A stretch of 64,000 nucleotides of DNA from Candidatus Clavichlamydia salmonicola. Its GTDB lineage: Bacteria; Chlamydiota; Chlamydiia; Chlamydiales; Chlamydiaceae. Position 1 is the first letter of the stretch. Every line of letters starts with the position of its first letter. Positions 34,546 to 44,086 of this stretch are shown here, in pieces. Made by a program: the position numbers and the translations under genes. The notes under the pieces are model-generated. The model saw only the letters and a program-made list of their open reading frames with translations. It had not been told where the DNA came from and made no database searches. The stretch is taken from assembly GCF_015356765.1 (NCBI RefSeq), contig NZ_WTCQ01000001.1, positions 248,001-312,000 on the forward strand. Reading direction: 5' to 3'.

Positions 34546-35814
34546 TTAGTATTCTTGATATAAAGGGTTGAGATAAAGAGATCGAAGAATTTTAAATTTT
34601 TCTCTCTCTTCTTTGCAAAAGGTTTTTAATGGCCAAATAACAAATGGCTGCTGTTTTAAGATCTGAATAACTGTTTCACTACCATTTAACTGATTAAAAA
34701 CTTCTAATTTTACTTTATTCTTTAACAAAGCATTTAAAGCTTCATCAAAAGAGTCAGGATAAAGGTTTTTTATCACCCCAATAATAGTATACTGTGTTTC
34801 TACAGGTAAAAAAACTTGTGAATTTGTTATATGAATGAATACACCTTCGCAATTTTCGTTACAATATTTTCCGAAAAATGGGGTATAAAAAAAACAGGAA
34901 AAGAAAACACCAGGAAGTGCTTGTTTATTCAACTCATCAGCTAGTGTTTGAGCATGCATCCATGGGGCGCCTATAACTTTAAAAGGCACTGTATATCCAA
35001 TCCCTATACTACAAAGAGATAAGTGGCCAATGATACCTGTAGTTGCGTAACCAAAAGCAGTATCCCACTCTGGCATTTGAGGAGTTGTAGGCGACCATAA
35101 TAATCCCGTATCCTTAAATAACATATTCCTTTTCCATCCCCGCATAGGAACAACTGTTAATTGAGATTTTTTGCAATATTCACCTTTAAATAAAGTAGCT
35201 AATTCTCCCAAAGTCATTCCATGGCAATATGGAATGTTGATATATCCACAAGAAGAACGCCATTTATCAGAAACACCTGGTCCATCTACCACCACTCCAC
35301 CCATAGGATTGGGTCGATCACAAATAATAAATGGGATATTTAATTGTGCAGCTAATTCCATATTTTTTAAGACATAAGCTAAAAAAGTATAAGAACGAGA
35401 TCCTATATCTTGAACATCACAAACAATAGCTTCAATTTTTTCATGAAACTCTTTACTTAAAATGCCTTTCGAATTAATCAAATTAGTAACAGAAACACCA
35501 TTGAACAAATTTTTTTCTATCGGCTCTTCATTTCCTGTATGAATATTTCCTGATAAACCACTTTCTAAGGCACCTATGACAACAACTTCCCATAAATTAT
35601 CTTTATGACAAAAACGTTCTATTGATGTCGTCCCTGATAAATCTTTTGCTGCGTAATGAGAAATTAAGCCTATTTTTTTACCATTTAACAACTCTTTATA
35701 AAAATCTTTTTCAAAAAAACAATCTACTCCTGGAATAACAGTCCCAAAAAGAGTAAAAGGGAAAAGAAGAATCATTAATAAAAAAAACAGATGCTTAAAT
35801 TTTTTGTTAAACAT
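34546..35814 (-). CDS. Exported NamZ-type (DUF1343) exo-muramidase (CT605-like)
   Basis: 422 residues. Signal peptide about 1-24 (FFLLMILLFPFTLFG). Family blocks of DUF1343/NamZ are visible: GKKIGLISHYAA, IEAIVCDVQDIGSRSYTFLAYV, CDRPNPMGG, IPYCHGMTLGELA, WMHAQTLAD. Family members release terminal N-acetylmuramic acid from peptidoglycan fragments; in this organism that would concern turnover of septal peptidoglycan, an inference. Minus-strand, upstream of groEL2 (231-base gap) and divergent from rdgB. Confidence 0.87.
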   Translation of the reverse strand: MFNKKFKHLFFLLMILLFPFTLFGTVIPGVDCFFEKDFYKELLNGKKIGLISHYAAKDLSGTTSIERFCHKDNLWEVVVIGALESGLSGNIHTGNEEPIEKNLFNGVSVTNLINSKGILSKEFHEKIEAIVCDVQDIGSRSYTFLAYVLKNMELAAQLNIPFIICDRPNPMGGVVVDGPGVSDKWRSSCGYINIPYCHGMTLGELATLFKGEYCKKSQLTVVPMRGWKRNMLFKDTGLLWSPTTPQMPEWDTAFGYATTGIIGHLSLCSIGIGYTVPFKVIGAPWMHAQTLADELNKQALPGVFFSCFFYTPFFGKYCNENCEGVFIHITNSQVFLPVETQYTIIGVIKNLYPDSFDEALNALLKNKVKLEVFNQLNGSETVIQILKQQPFVIWPLKTFCKEEREKFKILRSLYLNPLYQEY

Positions 35815-35912
35815 TAGAATTTTTCTCCTTTGTTAATTTTTTTTTCTATGTGATTTTTTGTACTGCATGCATTACCCTTTTGTAAACCTTATAGGAGCAC
35901 TTTAGTCATTTT

Positions 35913-36527
35913 ATGGATATTGTTATTGCTAGTGGTAATGGATACAAAATACGAGAATTTAAAAGTTTATTAAAGACTTTTCCTCAATTAGATGTTTTCT
36001 CTATTTTGGATATTCCTCATTATAAAAGTCCTGAAGAAACAGGTGCCACCATTGAAGAAAACGCATTAATCAAAGGCCAAGCAGCTGCTTTAGCAACTGG
36101 AAAATGGGCATTAGCTGATGACACAGCTCTCGTTATTCCAGCTTTAAATGGCAAACCTGGCGTTCATTCTGCTCGATTTGCTAGCCCTACTGCTACGGAT
36201 AAAGAGAATAGAAAAAAATTATTAGAAGAAATGGCTTATTTAGTTTCTTCTGTAGAGCGCGCTGCCTACTTTGAATGCTGCATTGTTCTAGTCTCTCCTG
36301 AAGGAAAGCTTTATAGCTCTGTTTATGGCTCTTGCGAAGGCGAAATTATTGATAGAGAAAAAGGATGCTCTGGATTTGGTTATGATCCTCTTTTCCTTAA
36401 GTATGATTATAATATGACTTTTGGTGAACTTAATGAAGAAATCAAAAATAGAATCTCTCATAGAGCGAAAGCCCTAAAGCAGCTTAATGCTAAATTAGAA
36501 TCATTAATTAAAAGCAAAGGTTTCTAA
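35913..36527 (+). CDS. rdgB: RdgB/HAM1 non-canonical purine NTP pyrophosphatase
   Basis: 204 residues, normal length. Starts MDIVIASGNGYKIREF (SGNxxK nucleotide motif), then ETGATIEENALIKG, ADDTALVIPALNGKPGVHSARFA (catalytic Asp) and GCSGFGYDPLF. It hydrolyses ITP, dITP and XTP to keep them out of nucleic acids. Converges on the small minus-strand gene at 36536 with 8 bases between stops (CT606 position). Confidence 0.95.
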   Translation: MDIVIASGNGYKIREFKSLLKTFPQLDVFSILDIPHYKSPEETGATIEENALIKGQAAALATGKWALADDTALVIPALNGKPGVHSARFASPTATDKENRKKLLEEMAYLVSSVERAAYFECCIVLVSPEGKLYSSVYGSCEGEIIDREKGCSGFGYDPLFLKYDYNMTFGELNEEIKNRISHRAKALKQLNAKLESLIKSKGF

Positions 36528-36535
36528 CTTAATCG

Positions 36536-36757
36536 TTAGTCTGTCTCTGCCTTTATAGTGTTTTTTAATAAATTTCCAATGCTACAAGCTAACGTTACAG
36601 TTTCTTGCATAGCTGCCATCTGTGATTCTATTTCATAAAGCATGGCTGCTTTTTCTGAAATTTGTTGCTTATCAGGCTCATCGTTAGTTTCTATACTGAC
36701 ATGAGTTTTGGAGTAAAAACAAGATGAAAAATTTTCATCTTCTTTTAATTTTTTCAT
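36536..36757 (-). CDS. Small conserved hypothetical (CT606.1-like)
   Basis: 73 residues from the ATG at 36757, which overlaps the TGA of ung in an ATGA arrangement; an ATG 12 bases further upstream is also in frame. Acidic, with a helical C-terminal half (EKAAMLYEIESQMAAMQETV). No known domain. Translational coupling to ung and synteny support it as a real gene. Confidence 0.7.
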   Translation of the reverse strand: MKKLKEDENFSSCFYSKTHVSIETNDEPDKQQISEKAAMLYEIESQMAAMQETVTLACSIGNLLKNTIKAETD

Positions 36758-37446
36758 GGAATTTTCCAATTAATAGGGACCTTATTCTGCTTTTTAAGGA
36801 TATTATTAATTTTTGAAAAGTGACAACATCCAAAAAATCCTTGATATGCAGATAATGGTGATGGATGAGAGGTAGTTAAAACTGTATGTCGAGAGTACTC
36901 AGGAGTATCAATATACTTACATTTTTCATAAGCAGCACGCCCCCATAAAACAAAAATTACAGGCTCTTCTCTTTCACATAACAACTGAATCACTTTATCT
37001 GTAAAAATTTCCCACCCCTTTCCATAATGAGCACGTGGTTGAAATTGTTTTACAGTTAGTACTGTATTTAATAGAAATACACCCTGTCCAGACCAAGATC
37101 GCAAGCAGCCATTCTTAAAACTATTTTTAATGCCAAGATCTGACTCTAGTTCTTTAAATACATTTTTTAATGATGGAGGGGTTGGACATCCTTCTGGAAC
37201 GCTAAAGCTTAAACCATGAGCCTGATCTGGACCATGATAAGGATCTTGCCCCACAATCACTACTTTAACTTTATCAAAAGGAGTCCACTTAAAAGCTGTA
37301 AAAACTTGATCACTTCGAGGATATATAGGTACACTACCTTCTCTTTCCTCTTGAATAAAATTTCTTAGAGCTTCCATATATGGTTTTTTCCATTCATCTT
37401 CTAATAGGTGTCCCCATGATGGATGCAATGCTGGTATTGTTTTCAT
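36754..37446 (-). CDS. ung: Uracil-DNA glycosylase, family 1
   Basis: 230 residues, normal length. Catalytic GQDPYHGPDQAHGLSFSV (Asp and water-activating motif), LLNTVLTV, and the DNA-intercalation loop HPSPLSAY; all family 1 hallmarks. It removes uracil from DNA as the first step of base excision repair. Divergent from uvrD; coupled to the small downstream gene (CT607 position). Confidence 0.97.
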   Translation of the reverse strand: MKTIPALHPSWGHLLEDEWKKPYMEALRNFIQEEREGSVPIYPRSDQVFTAFKWTPFDKVKVVIVGQDPYHGPDQAHGLSFSVPEGCPTPPSLKNVFKELESDLGIKNSFKNGCLRSWSGQGVFLLNTVLTVKQFQPRAHYGKGWEIFTDKVIQLLCEREEPVIFVLWGRAAYEKCKYIDTPEYSRHTVLTTSHPSPLSAYQGFFGCCHFSKINNILKKQNKVPINWKIP

Positions 37447-37557
37447 GTGTATAATTTTAGCAGAAAAAAATTGTGAAAGAAAACTAAAGTACTTGATTGG
37501 TGAAAACAGAACAAGCTCTTACAATGATTTTACTTAATCTCTAACTGGATCCATCTT

Positions 37558-39492
37558 ATGTATTCCCATGCTTATGCTGAATTAAACCCTATTCAAGAAG
37601 AAGCTGTACACGCTCCCTTACATCCTTTACTCATATTAGCAGGTGCTGGATCAGGAAAAACCCGAGTTGTAACCTGCCGTATTTTAAAACTTATTGAAAA
37701 AGGTATTCACCCATCTGAAATTGTTGCTGTAACTTTCACTAATAAAGCTGCTAGAGAAATTGAAGAGCGGGTTTTATCTATGACTAAAGAGCTGTTTCCT
37801 GGAACTAAGCCAATTATTGGAACTTTTCACAGCCTTGGAGTGCGAATCTTAAGACAATTTATTCATTTACTTGGTTATAACTCAGATTTTTCTATATATG
37901 ATCAAAATGATTCTCAAAAAATATTAAAAAATTGTTTACAAACATTAAACATTAAAACAACACCTGCTGAAACTTTTCAATACGCTATTTCTTCTGCTAA
38001 AGGAGAAATTCGCTTACCAGAAGACTTAACAGACGCAATGATTTTAAAAGTAGATGGGATTAAAGATGTTTATAAATCTTACCAAGAAACTTTAAAACAA
38101 ATGAACGCTGTTGATTTTGATGATCTTTTATTCCTTTCTGTGCGTTTATTTAAACTTTTTCCTGAAGCGTTAGAACATTATCAAGAAAACTGGAAAGCCT
38201 TACTTATTGATGAATACCAAGATACTAATCACGCCCAATACTTAATGGCTGAATCAATTGTAAGAAAACATCGAAATCTTTTTGCTGTAGGAGATCCTGA
38301 TCAATCTATTTACTCGTGGCGTGGTGCTAACATTCAAAATATTTTAAACTTTGAGCGTGACTATCCTGGGGCTCGTATTATTCGTTTAGAACAAAATTAC
38401 CGTAGTCAAAGTAATATCCTAAATGCAGCAAACGTTCTTATTTGTAACAATGCTTCTAGATATAAAAAAAGTTTATGGAGTTCTAGAGAAGCTGGTGAAA
38501 AAATTCACTTCTTTCTAGCAAAAACAGAAAAAGACGAAGCTGAATTTGTTGCTCGAGAAGTAGAACGCTTACTACGAACTACTTCCACTCCAGTTAATGA
38601 AATTTGCATATTTTATAGGACCAATTTTCAATCCCGTGCATTTGAAGATGTTTTTTTAAGAAAAAAAATTCCTTATGAAATCATTGGGGGCCTTTCTTTT
38701 TATCAAAGAAAAGAAATTAAAGACCTTTTATCCTTTCTTCGAGTTCTTTGCTCTGATAGAGATTTTATTGCTTTTGAAAGAGCTTTGGGTCTTCCTAAAC
38801 GAGGCTTTGGCCCCACAAGCATGGAAGCTTTAAAAAGCTATCTGCTTTCATCTGATTTATCCCTTTTAGAATCTTGCCACCAACTACTCATTGATGAAAA
38901 CCCTCCTATTTCTTTAAATAAAAAACAAAGAGCTGGCCTTTCTGAATTTGTTACATTTTTATTTTCTTTGAAAAAAGACCTACTTACAGAACCATTACAT
39001 GAAGTAACTCTTTCCATCATACGTAGAAGTGGTTATTTGGATCTTCTTAAAGAGGATCCAACATCTTATGAAGACAGGAAAAGCAACCTAGATGAATTAG
39101 TATCAAAAACTTACGAATGGGGCCAACAAAATTCTGAAGGAACACTTGCAAATTTTCTAGAAGATCTTGCATTAAAAAGTTCTAGGGAAGACACACTTAA
39201 CGCTGATCAAAGGTTAAAATTAATGACTATTCATAATGGAAAAGGCCTAGAATTTTCTGTAGCTTTCATTGTTGGACTTGAAGAAAACCTTTTTCCGCAC
39301 GCCAACTCAAAAGGAAGCTATGAAGGCATTGAAGAAGAGAGACGTCTGTGTTATGTAGGTATTACTAGAGCCAAAGATTTACTCTATTTAACAGCAGCTC
39401 GTTCACGCTTTTTATGGGGTTCTCTGCGGATCATGAAACCAAGCCGATTTTTACAAGAAATTCCAAATGAATATTTGAAAACTGTATTATGA
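37558..39492 (+). CDS. uvrD: UvrD/PcrA/Rep-type SF1A DNA helicase
   Basis: 644 residues. Motif I AGAGSGKTRVV (about 28-38), Ia FTNKAAREIEERV, II LLIDEYQDTNHAQY, III GDPDQSIYSWRGA, IV LEQNYRSQSNIL, V/VI LKLMTIHNGKGLEF and YVGITRAKDLLYL. All ATPase and DNA-binding motifs are intact. The C-terminal extension of larger UvrD proteins is short. Used in nucleotide excision and mismatch repair. Its TGA overlaps the ATG of rpoN by 4 bases, so the two are co-translated (CT608-CT609). Confidence 0.95.
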   Translation: MYSHAYAELNPIQEEAVHAPLHPLLILAGAGSGKTRVVTCRILKLIEKGIHPSEIVAVTFTNKAAREIEERVLSMTKELFPGTKPIIGTFHSLGVRILRQFIHLLGYNSDFSIYDQNDSQKILKNCLQTLNIKTTPAETFQYAISSAKGEIRLPEDLTDAMILKVDGIKDVYKSYQETLKQMNAVDFDDLLFLSVRLFKLFPEALEHYQENWKALLIDEYQDTNHAQYLMAESIVRKHRNLFAVGDPDQSIYSWRGANIQNILNFERDYPGARIIRLEQNYRSQSNILNAANVLICNNASRYKKSLWSSREAGEKIHFFLAKTEKDEAEFVAREVERLLRTTSTPVNEICIFYRTNFQSRAFEDVFLRKKIPYEIIGGLSFYQRKEIKDLLSFLRVLCSDRDFIAFERALGLPKRGFGPTSMEALKSYLLSSDLSLLESCHQLLIDENPPISLNKKQRAGLSEFVTFLFSLKKDLLTEPLHEVTLSIIRRSGYLDLLKEDPTSYEDRKSNLDELVSKTYEWGQQNSEGTLANFLEDLALKSSREDTLNADQRLKLMTIHNGKGLEFSVAFIVGLEENLFPHANSKGSYEGIEEERRLCYVGITRAKDLLYLTAARSRFLWGSLRIMKPSRFLQEIPNEYLKTVL

Positions 39493-40823
39493 AGATTTTA
39501 GGACAAACACTCTGTCGCAATGAGTTATCACTTAAACAGAGTGTTTGTCCTCATATCTTGCAAGGCCTTCTTTTACTAGAAACCCCTATTAATCAATTAG
39601 AAGCAATTATCCAAAAAGAATTAGAAACAAATCCAATTTTAGAACCGGACCTATATTGTGAAGATGATGATTTTATAGAAGTAAAGGAATCTTTTAACAA
39701 AAGCTATGGAGCTGCCCTTTCTTCAGAAAAATCTTCTGATATATTTGATGCCATTGCTTCACCAGAAACTTTAATTTCTTATCTTTTAAAACAGTCATAT
39801 CAAGCTTTTTCATCCCAAAAAGACCTCCTTGTTTCAGAAACAATTATAGGAAGTCTTGATTCAGATGGTCTATTAAGAACTTCTTCTGAAGAAATTGCTA
39901 TTTTAGCAGAAACAACCATAGAACATGTAAATGATATTTGGAAAATAGTTAAAACCTTTGATCCTATTGGAATAGCTTCATCAAGCCTTCAAGAAAACTT
40001 ATTAATTCAAAATAAAAATTTATCAAAGAATGCTTTTACAATTCTTCGGGAACACTTCTCTCTATTCATTGGAGGAAAGCCAGAATCATTAGCAAAAAAA
40101 ATGAAATTATCTGTAGAAGAGATTAAAAAAATTGTAAACGATGAAATTCTAAAACTTTGCCCTCGGCCTAGCAATGGCTTCCATAGCCATGTTTATTCCT
40201 CTAACAATATCACTCCTGACTTAAGTATTTTAAAAAAAAATAACAGCTGGACTGTTGATATTAACCGCCGTCGCCTGCCCATTTTAAAAACAAATAGTTA
40301 TTATACTCACCTTTTTAAAGATCCAAATACTCCCGATGAAACAAAAAAATATATCAAAGAAAAAATAAATTCCGCTGCCAAACTAATGAAAAACTTAGCC
40401 TCGAGAGAACATACTCTTCTGCGTATTGGAAAATTTCTTATTAAAAACCAATTAGATTTTTTTGAAACAATGGCCTCTCCTTTACCAGGTGAAATAAAGT
40501 TAATTGCTGAAGAACTTGAACTACATCACTCTACTATTTTTAGGGCAATTTCTGATAAATACCTTCTTTGTTCTCACGGAATTGTTCCATTAAAAATTTT
40601 TTTCTCTCGTAAACATAAGGACGATGGTTCTGATATATCGTTATCTAAAGTAAAAGATACAATTCAATCTCTCATAGCTAAAGAAGATCACCCTTTAACT
40701 GACCTAGAAATTCAAAACTTACTTTTAAAAAAAGGCATTAATTGCGCTAGAAGAACTGTCACTAAATATAGACATTCTTTAGGAATCCAAAACAAAAAAC
40801 TTAGGGAGCCATTTGTTTTCTAA
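39489..40823 (+). CDS. rpoN: RNA polymerase sigma-54 factor
   Basis: 444 residues. N-terminal activator-interacting region I (LKQSVCPHILQGLLLLETP to LETNPIL), a core-binding region (about 100-280), a helix-turn-helix region (IKLIAEELELHHSTIFRAI) and the C-terminal RpoN box CARRTVTKYRHSLGI. Directs transcription from -24/-12 promoters with an AtoC-type activator. ATG overlaps the uvrD stop. The 3' end overlaps the convergent minus-strand gene by 4 bases. Confidence 0.95.
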   Translation: MKILGQTLCRNELSLKQSVCPHILQGLLLLETPINQLEAIIQKELETNPILEPDLYCEDDDFIEVKESFNKSYGAALSSEKSSDIFDAIASPETLISYLLKQSYQAFSSQKDLLVSETIIGSLDSDGLLRTSSEEIAILAETTIEHVNDIWKIVKTFDPIGIASSSLQENLLIQNKNLSKNAFTILREHFSLFIGGKPESLAKKMKLSVEEIKKIVNDEILKLCPRPSNGFHSHVYSSNNITPDLSILKKNNSWTVDINRRRLPILKTNSYYTHLFKDPNTPDETKKYIKEKINSAAKLMKNLASREHTLLRIGKFLIKNQLDFFETMASPLPGEIKLIAEELELHHSTIFRAISDKYLLCSHGIVPLKIFFSRKHKDDGSDISLSKVKDTIQSLIAKEDHPLTDLEIQNLLLKKGINCARRTVTKYRHSLGIQNKKLREPFVF

Positions 40824-41617
40824 AAATAACTCTGCTTTAACATTCTCCAACGTAAATCTGTTTTACATTTCTTATTAATATATCTCCATAACACCGACTC
40901 TGCCTGATTAGCAAACATTTTGATTTCTGCATCACTTAATCGAATCATAATCCATAAAGGATTTAAGCCAATCATACCTCGTATTCTATTAGACGCTCTA
41001 AAAAAATAACTTCTAGCTAAAGTTAAGCGGCCTATAAAAAATCCTAAAAAACTACAGGCACACAACATCCCTAAAAATGGAGAAAAAATAACAGTTCCAG
41101 CACTTATAACTGTCATAAATATAAAAAAATCTGCTTCTTTAGAAGATCGGAATAATGGTCCTAGTAAGCGCCTAAAAGCAGACTTTGATGTCTGATATGC
41201 CAGCATTTCTTCAAAGATTTCTTCTTTAAAAGTAGCTCTAACAGCATGGACTAATTCATGAGCTAAAAGCTCTTCTTTTTTGTAAATCCAATAAATTTTG
41301 CTTTTTTTTTCAAATTTTTTACGCATTTGTACTAAAACTCTTTCTCCAGTCCAAGTACAAGCACCTTCCCACGCTCCTAATCCTTCATTGGAAAAACAAC
41401 AAGAAACCCAAAAAGGCTCTACATCAAAAATCTCTTTTAAACATTGAGGTATCTTATAATTTTGGTCATTTGCTTGAAGAACCCTTTCTATAAAACGAAA
41501 ATTTGGTTCTTGTGGTCCAGGAAAAAGACCCTCTCTATTAAGTTTTTTTAAATCTTGAATAGCGTCTTGCTCTAAAGGACCTTGATCAGAAAAAGAAAAG
41601 AAATTGGCGTGATTCAT
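40820..41617 (-). CDS. Membrane protein with HELVH metalloprotease-like motif
   Basis: 265 residues. A soluble N-terminal half with EELLAHELVHAVRATF (HExxH at 120-124) followed by a Glu-rich helix EEIFEEMLAYQTS (131-143) that could give the third zinc ligand, then two hydrophobic helices (about 165-196) and a basic C-terminal tail. I do not recognise a named family; the motif is only suggestive of a gluzincin-type metallopeptidase. It converges on rpoN with a 4-base stop overlap and lies 19 bases from the tRNA-Ala gene, which it may share a transcript with. Confidence 0.7.
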   Translation of the reverse strand: MNHANFFSFSDQGPLEQDAIQDLKKLNREGLFPGPQEPNFRFIERVLQANDQNYKIPQCLKEIFDVEPFWVSCCFSNEGLGAWEGACTWTGERVLVQMRKKFEKKSKIYWIYKKEELLAHELVHAVRATFKEEIFEEMLAYQTSKSAFRRLLGPLFRSSKEADFFIFMTVISAGTVIFSPFLGMLCACSFLGFFIGRLTLARSYFFRASNRIRGMIGLNPLWIMIRLSDAEIKMFANQAESVLWRYINKKCKTDLRWRMLKQSYF

Positions 41618-41636
41618 AGCTTCCGCCTTTTAAATA

Positions 41637-41709
41637 TGGAGTGTAACGGGATCGAACCGTTCACCTCAACAATGCCATCGTTGCGCTCTACCAGATGAGC
41701 TAACACCCC
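41637..41709 (-). tRNA. tRNA-Ala (anticodon GGC)
   Basis: 73 nt cloverleaf on the minus strand. Acceptor GGGGTGT/ACACTCC containing the G3-U70 wobble that is the alanine identity element, D-arm TAGCTCATCTGGTAGAGCG, anticodon stem CAACG/TGTTG around ATGGCAT, T-arm with GTTCGATCC, discriminator A, no encoded CCA. Confidence 0.95.
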
Positions 41710-41976
41710 AAAATCAGATCAGAAGAAATCTTAACATGAAGGTTTTTTTGTAGCAATCTAGATGCTTTTTCTCTTTAACACCTAAGCAGTTTTATTGGTC
41801 AAGGAATCTTTCCTCTTGAATATATCTTTTTCTGCTATCCTTTCACTTAAAGGCCTCTATATTTTTACTATTAGTTTGTATGAAAAACTATCTAGAAAAA
41901 ATAATCATCTTCAAGGAATTTAACAACGACTTCTCGACCTTGTTTTTAATGAAGGTTTTATTGTAAGGATCTTTTA

Positions 41977-43089
41977 ATGACGTCTTATCGAAAAAAAAAC
42001 ACCCCTTCAACAAGCAAACTTTTTCAATATATTTTTTGCTTTATCTTAATAACAATACCCTTAACTATTCCTTTAGCTTTTAGTAAAAAAGCTCAAAGAG
42101 CTGTTCTTTTTAGTTTATTTTTCTTTCACCCATCAAAAAAACCACTTGATCAATCTATAGAAAAAGAAAAAACAGAAAAATACCTGCTCACCCTTGAAGT
42201 AAAACGATTACATAATATTATTGATCAGATTTATGATTCTCTTATATGGGTGAATGAAATTTCATTAAAAACAAGTTTTAAAGAACAAATTAAAAATTCT
42301 CTCCTTATTCCACTTATCACTTTACCAGCTCAAATCATTTACCGAGATCCTGCTGGCTGGGGTAGTTCTTGTTGGATAAATGTAGGTAAACAAACAAATG
42401 CAAAAACAGGGTACTGCGTCATAGAAAAAAACAGCCCTGTTGTTATAGGTAATATTCTTGTTGGTCTTATTGATTTTGTTGGAGAAAGACAGTCTAGAGT
42501 ACGTTTTGTAACAGATGCAGATATTCACCCAGCAGTAAAAGTAGATAGCGGGATATCAAAAAACTTTGAAACAATTAAACACATAGAAAGCATTTTAATT
42601 TATTTAAAAACAAACATTGATAAAAGAGAAGATCTACACCATTCATTAAATTTAATAGAATATTTAGCAAAATTAAAAAATGAACTACAAGGAGAAATAA
42701 AAACTTTAAATATAACTCTTCAGGGAACTATTTCAGGAGCAGGAAATCCTATAAAAAAACGAGGTTCCACCGTTTTAAAAGGAAATGCTTTTTGTTTTTC
42801 TTCTTCATTAGAAAAAGGCCCTTTACTCATTGATGAAAAGTTTCTTCCATCCATTCAACCATTAGATATGTTAATTACAACAGGAACTGATGGCATCTTT
42901 CCCCCTGGCCTAAGTGTTGGAAAAATTACAAAAATTATCCCTCCAAAAGCAGGCTCTTGTAACTATGATTTAGAAGCTATTTCTGAAATACCTAACTTTA
43001 ACCAGCTATCACAAGTTTTTATCATACCGCCTTGTGCTTTTGATAAAAATGACACCCCTAATATTTTTAGATTTTTTCAAAATGATTAG
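41977..43089 (+). CDS. mreC: MreC-type cell-shape protein
   Basis: 370 residues. One N-terminal helix (about 18-36), a helical segment, then the MreC beta-rich domains: the blocks PAQIIYRDPAGWGSSCWINVG, GYCVIEKNSPVVIGNILVGL, SRVRFVTDADIHPAV and the C-terminal LDMLITTGTDGIFPPGLSVGKI are characteristic. A roughly 80-residue insertion (about 195-270) separates the two halves and is longer than usual. In chlamydiae MreB-linked machinery drives division and septal peptidoglycan synthesis; no mreD or mreB follows here. AAGGA ribosome site before ATG. Confidence 0.88.
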   Translation: MTSYRKKNTPSTSKLFQYIFCFILITIPLTIPLAFSKKAQRAVLFSLFFFHPSKKPLDQSIEKEKTEKYLLTLEVKRLHNIIDQIYDSLIWVNEISLKTSFKEQIKNSLLIPLITLPAQIIYRDPAGWGSSCWINVGKQTNAKTGYCVIEKNSPVVIGNILVGLIDFVGERQSRVRFVTDADIHPAVKVDSGISKNFETIKHIESILIYLKTNIDKREDLHHSLNLIEYLAKLKNELQGEIKTLNITLQGTISGAGNPIKKRGSTVLKGNAFCFSSSLEKGPLLIDEKFLPSIQPLDMLITTGTDGIFPPGLSVGKITKIIPPKAGSCNYDLEAISEIPNFNQLSQVFIIPPCAFDKNDTPNIFRFFQND

Positions 43090-43449
43090 TTATCTCTATC
43101 AAGAAAACATCTTTAAAACCACTAGAACAGCACTTAGAGCAATTTTATAAACAAACTCGTCTTGTTTTATTGATATTGTTTTTTTTGTAAGCCAGCAGCC
43201 ATTGTAGAGCTTTCTTTTACTAAAAACATTTTTTTTATAGCGAGGGTTTTTTAACCTATCTTATTTTTCAAAGAAGTTAATTATTATCATGGATTAATTT
43301 TTTAAAAATTCTCTCTTCTTATCTTCTTTTGCCTATATATTTTAGGTTTTTTTATTAAAAATAAAAACAATTTTTTTAAAGTAGAAAAAAAGAAAATCCT
43401 TAAGATGATTAATCTTTAACGTTTTAATTTCTTTCCAAAAGGCTTCTAA
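43090..43449 (+). other. 360-base AT-rich gap without gene
   Basis: No open frame of note on either strand and no tRNA or known RNA. It contains several T-runs and weak inverted repeats (for example AAACAA/TTGTTT near 43150-43175) that might terminate mreC transcription, and a long AT-rich stretch before 43450 likely holding the promoter of the next gene. Nothing else seen. Confidence 0.5.
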
Positions 43450-44076
43450 ATGGCTATTTCTTCTTATGGCGATAACAGTGGAAGAGTAATATCATTAGCT
43501 GAATTAAAACAATACCATGGCCATCATAATTTGAGCAGCATAAGAACAAGTAGCTCTTTTGAGACTGGTGTTAAAATAACAGTTTTAAGCATATCACCCT
43601 CTTCTTCTTTATACTCTAGTTCTTCTAGTGATTGGAGTAGTGATGATAGTAGTAGTAACTCTGAAAAAAACCATAAAAAAAAAGCTAAAAAAGTAAACCA
43701 AACTGCTCATAGCAGTTTCTCATCATCTAATACTAGTAAAAGCTCTAAATCTCATGTTTCTAAAAAAAAGAAAAAAGTTAAACCTATAAAAAATCAGCCA
43801 AAATCAAAATCTGATGATACTTCTATTGAAACCCATAGTCATACTTCTTCAAACACTAATGCTCAACAAAAAAACTCTTCATCATGTACAAGTTGTATTA
43901 AAAATTTTTGTGAAAATTTAAGCCAAAAACAAAAATTAGCCAGCCTTGTAGCTGTAAGCATCACAGTTATGGGCTTAATAGGAAGCATTATAGCTGGAGC
44001 TTCTGGAAATGGGGCTGGGGCCGCTAATATTATCAGTAGTGTTGGATCTGGCCTACCAAGTCTTATTCATGTCTAA
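43450..44076 (+). CDS. Ser/Lys-rich protein with C-terminal hydrophobic segment, secreted-protein candidate
   Basis: 208 residues. The N-terminal 145 residues are low complexity: runs of Ser/Asp (SSSLYSSSSSDWSSDDSSS) and Lys clusters (HKKKAKKV, KKKKKVKP). Then a Cys-containing stretch (SSCTSCIKNFC) and a hydrophobic C-terminus (about 165-200, LVAVSITVMGLIGSIIAGAS to IISSVGSGL). No signal peptide. AAAAGG ribosome site lies before the ATG. Layout fits a type III-exported membrane-inserting protein; the Lys clusters resemble nuclear localisation signals but may simply be charged linker. No homologue recognised. Its stop faces that of greA, 10 bases away. Confidence 0.65.
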   Translation: MAISSYGDNSGRVISLAELKQYHGHHNLSSIRTSSSFETGVKITVLSISPSSSLYSSSSSDWSSDDSSSNSEKNHKKKAKKVNQTAHSSFSSSNTSKSSKSHVSKKKKKVKPIKNQPKSKSDDTSIETHSHTSSNTNAQQKNSSSCTSCIKNFCENLSQKQKLASLVAVSITVMGLIGSIIAGASGNGAGAANIISSVGSGLPSLIHV

Positions 44077-44086
44077 TATGTGAGGT

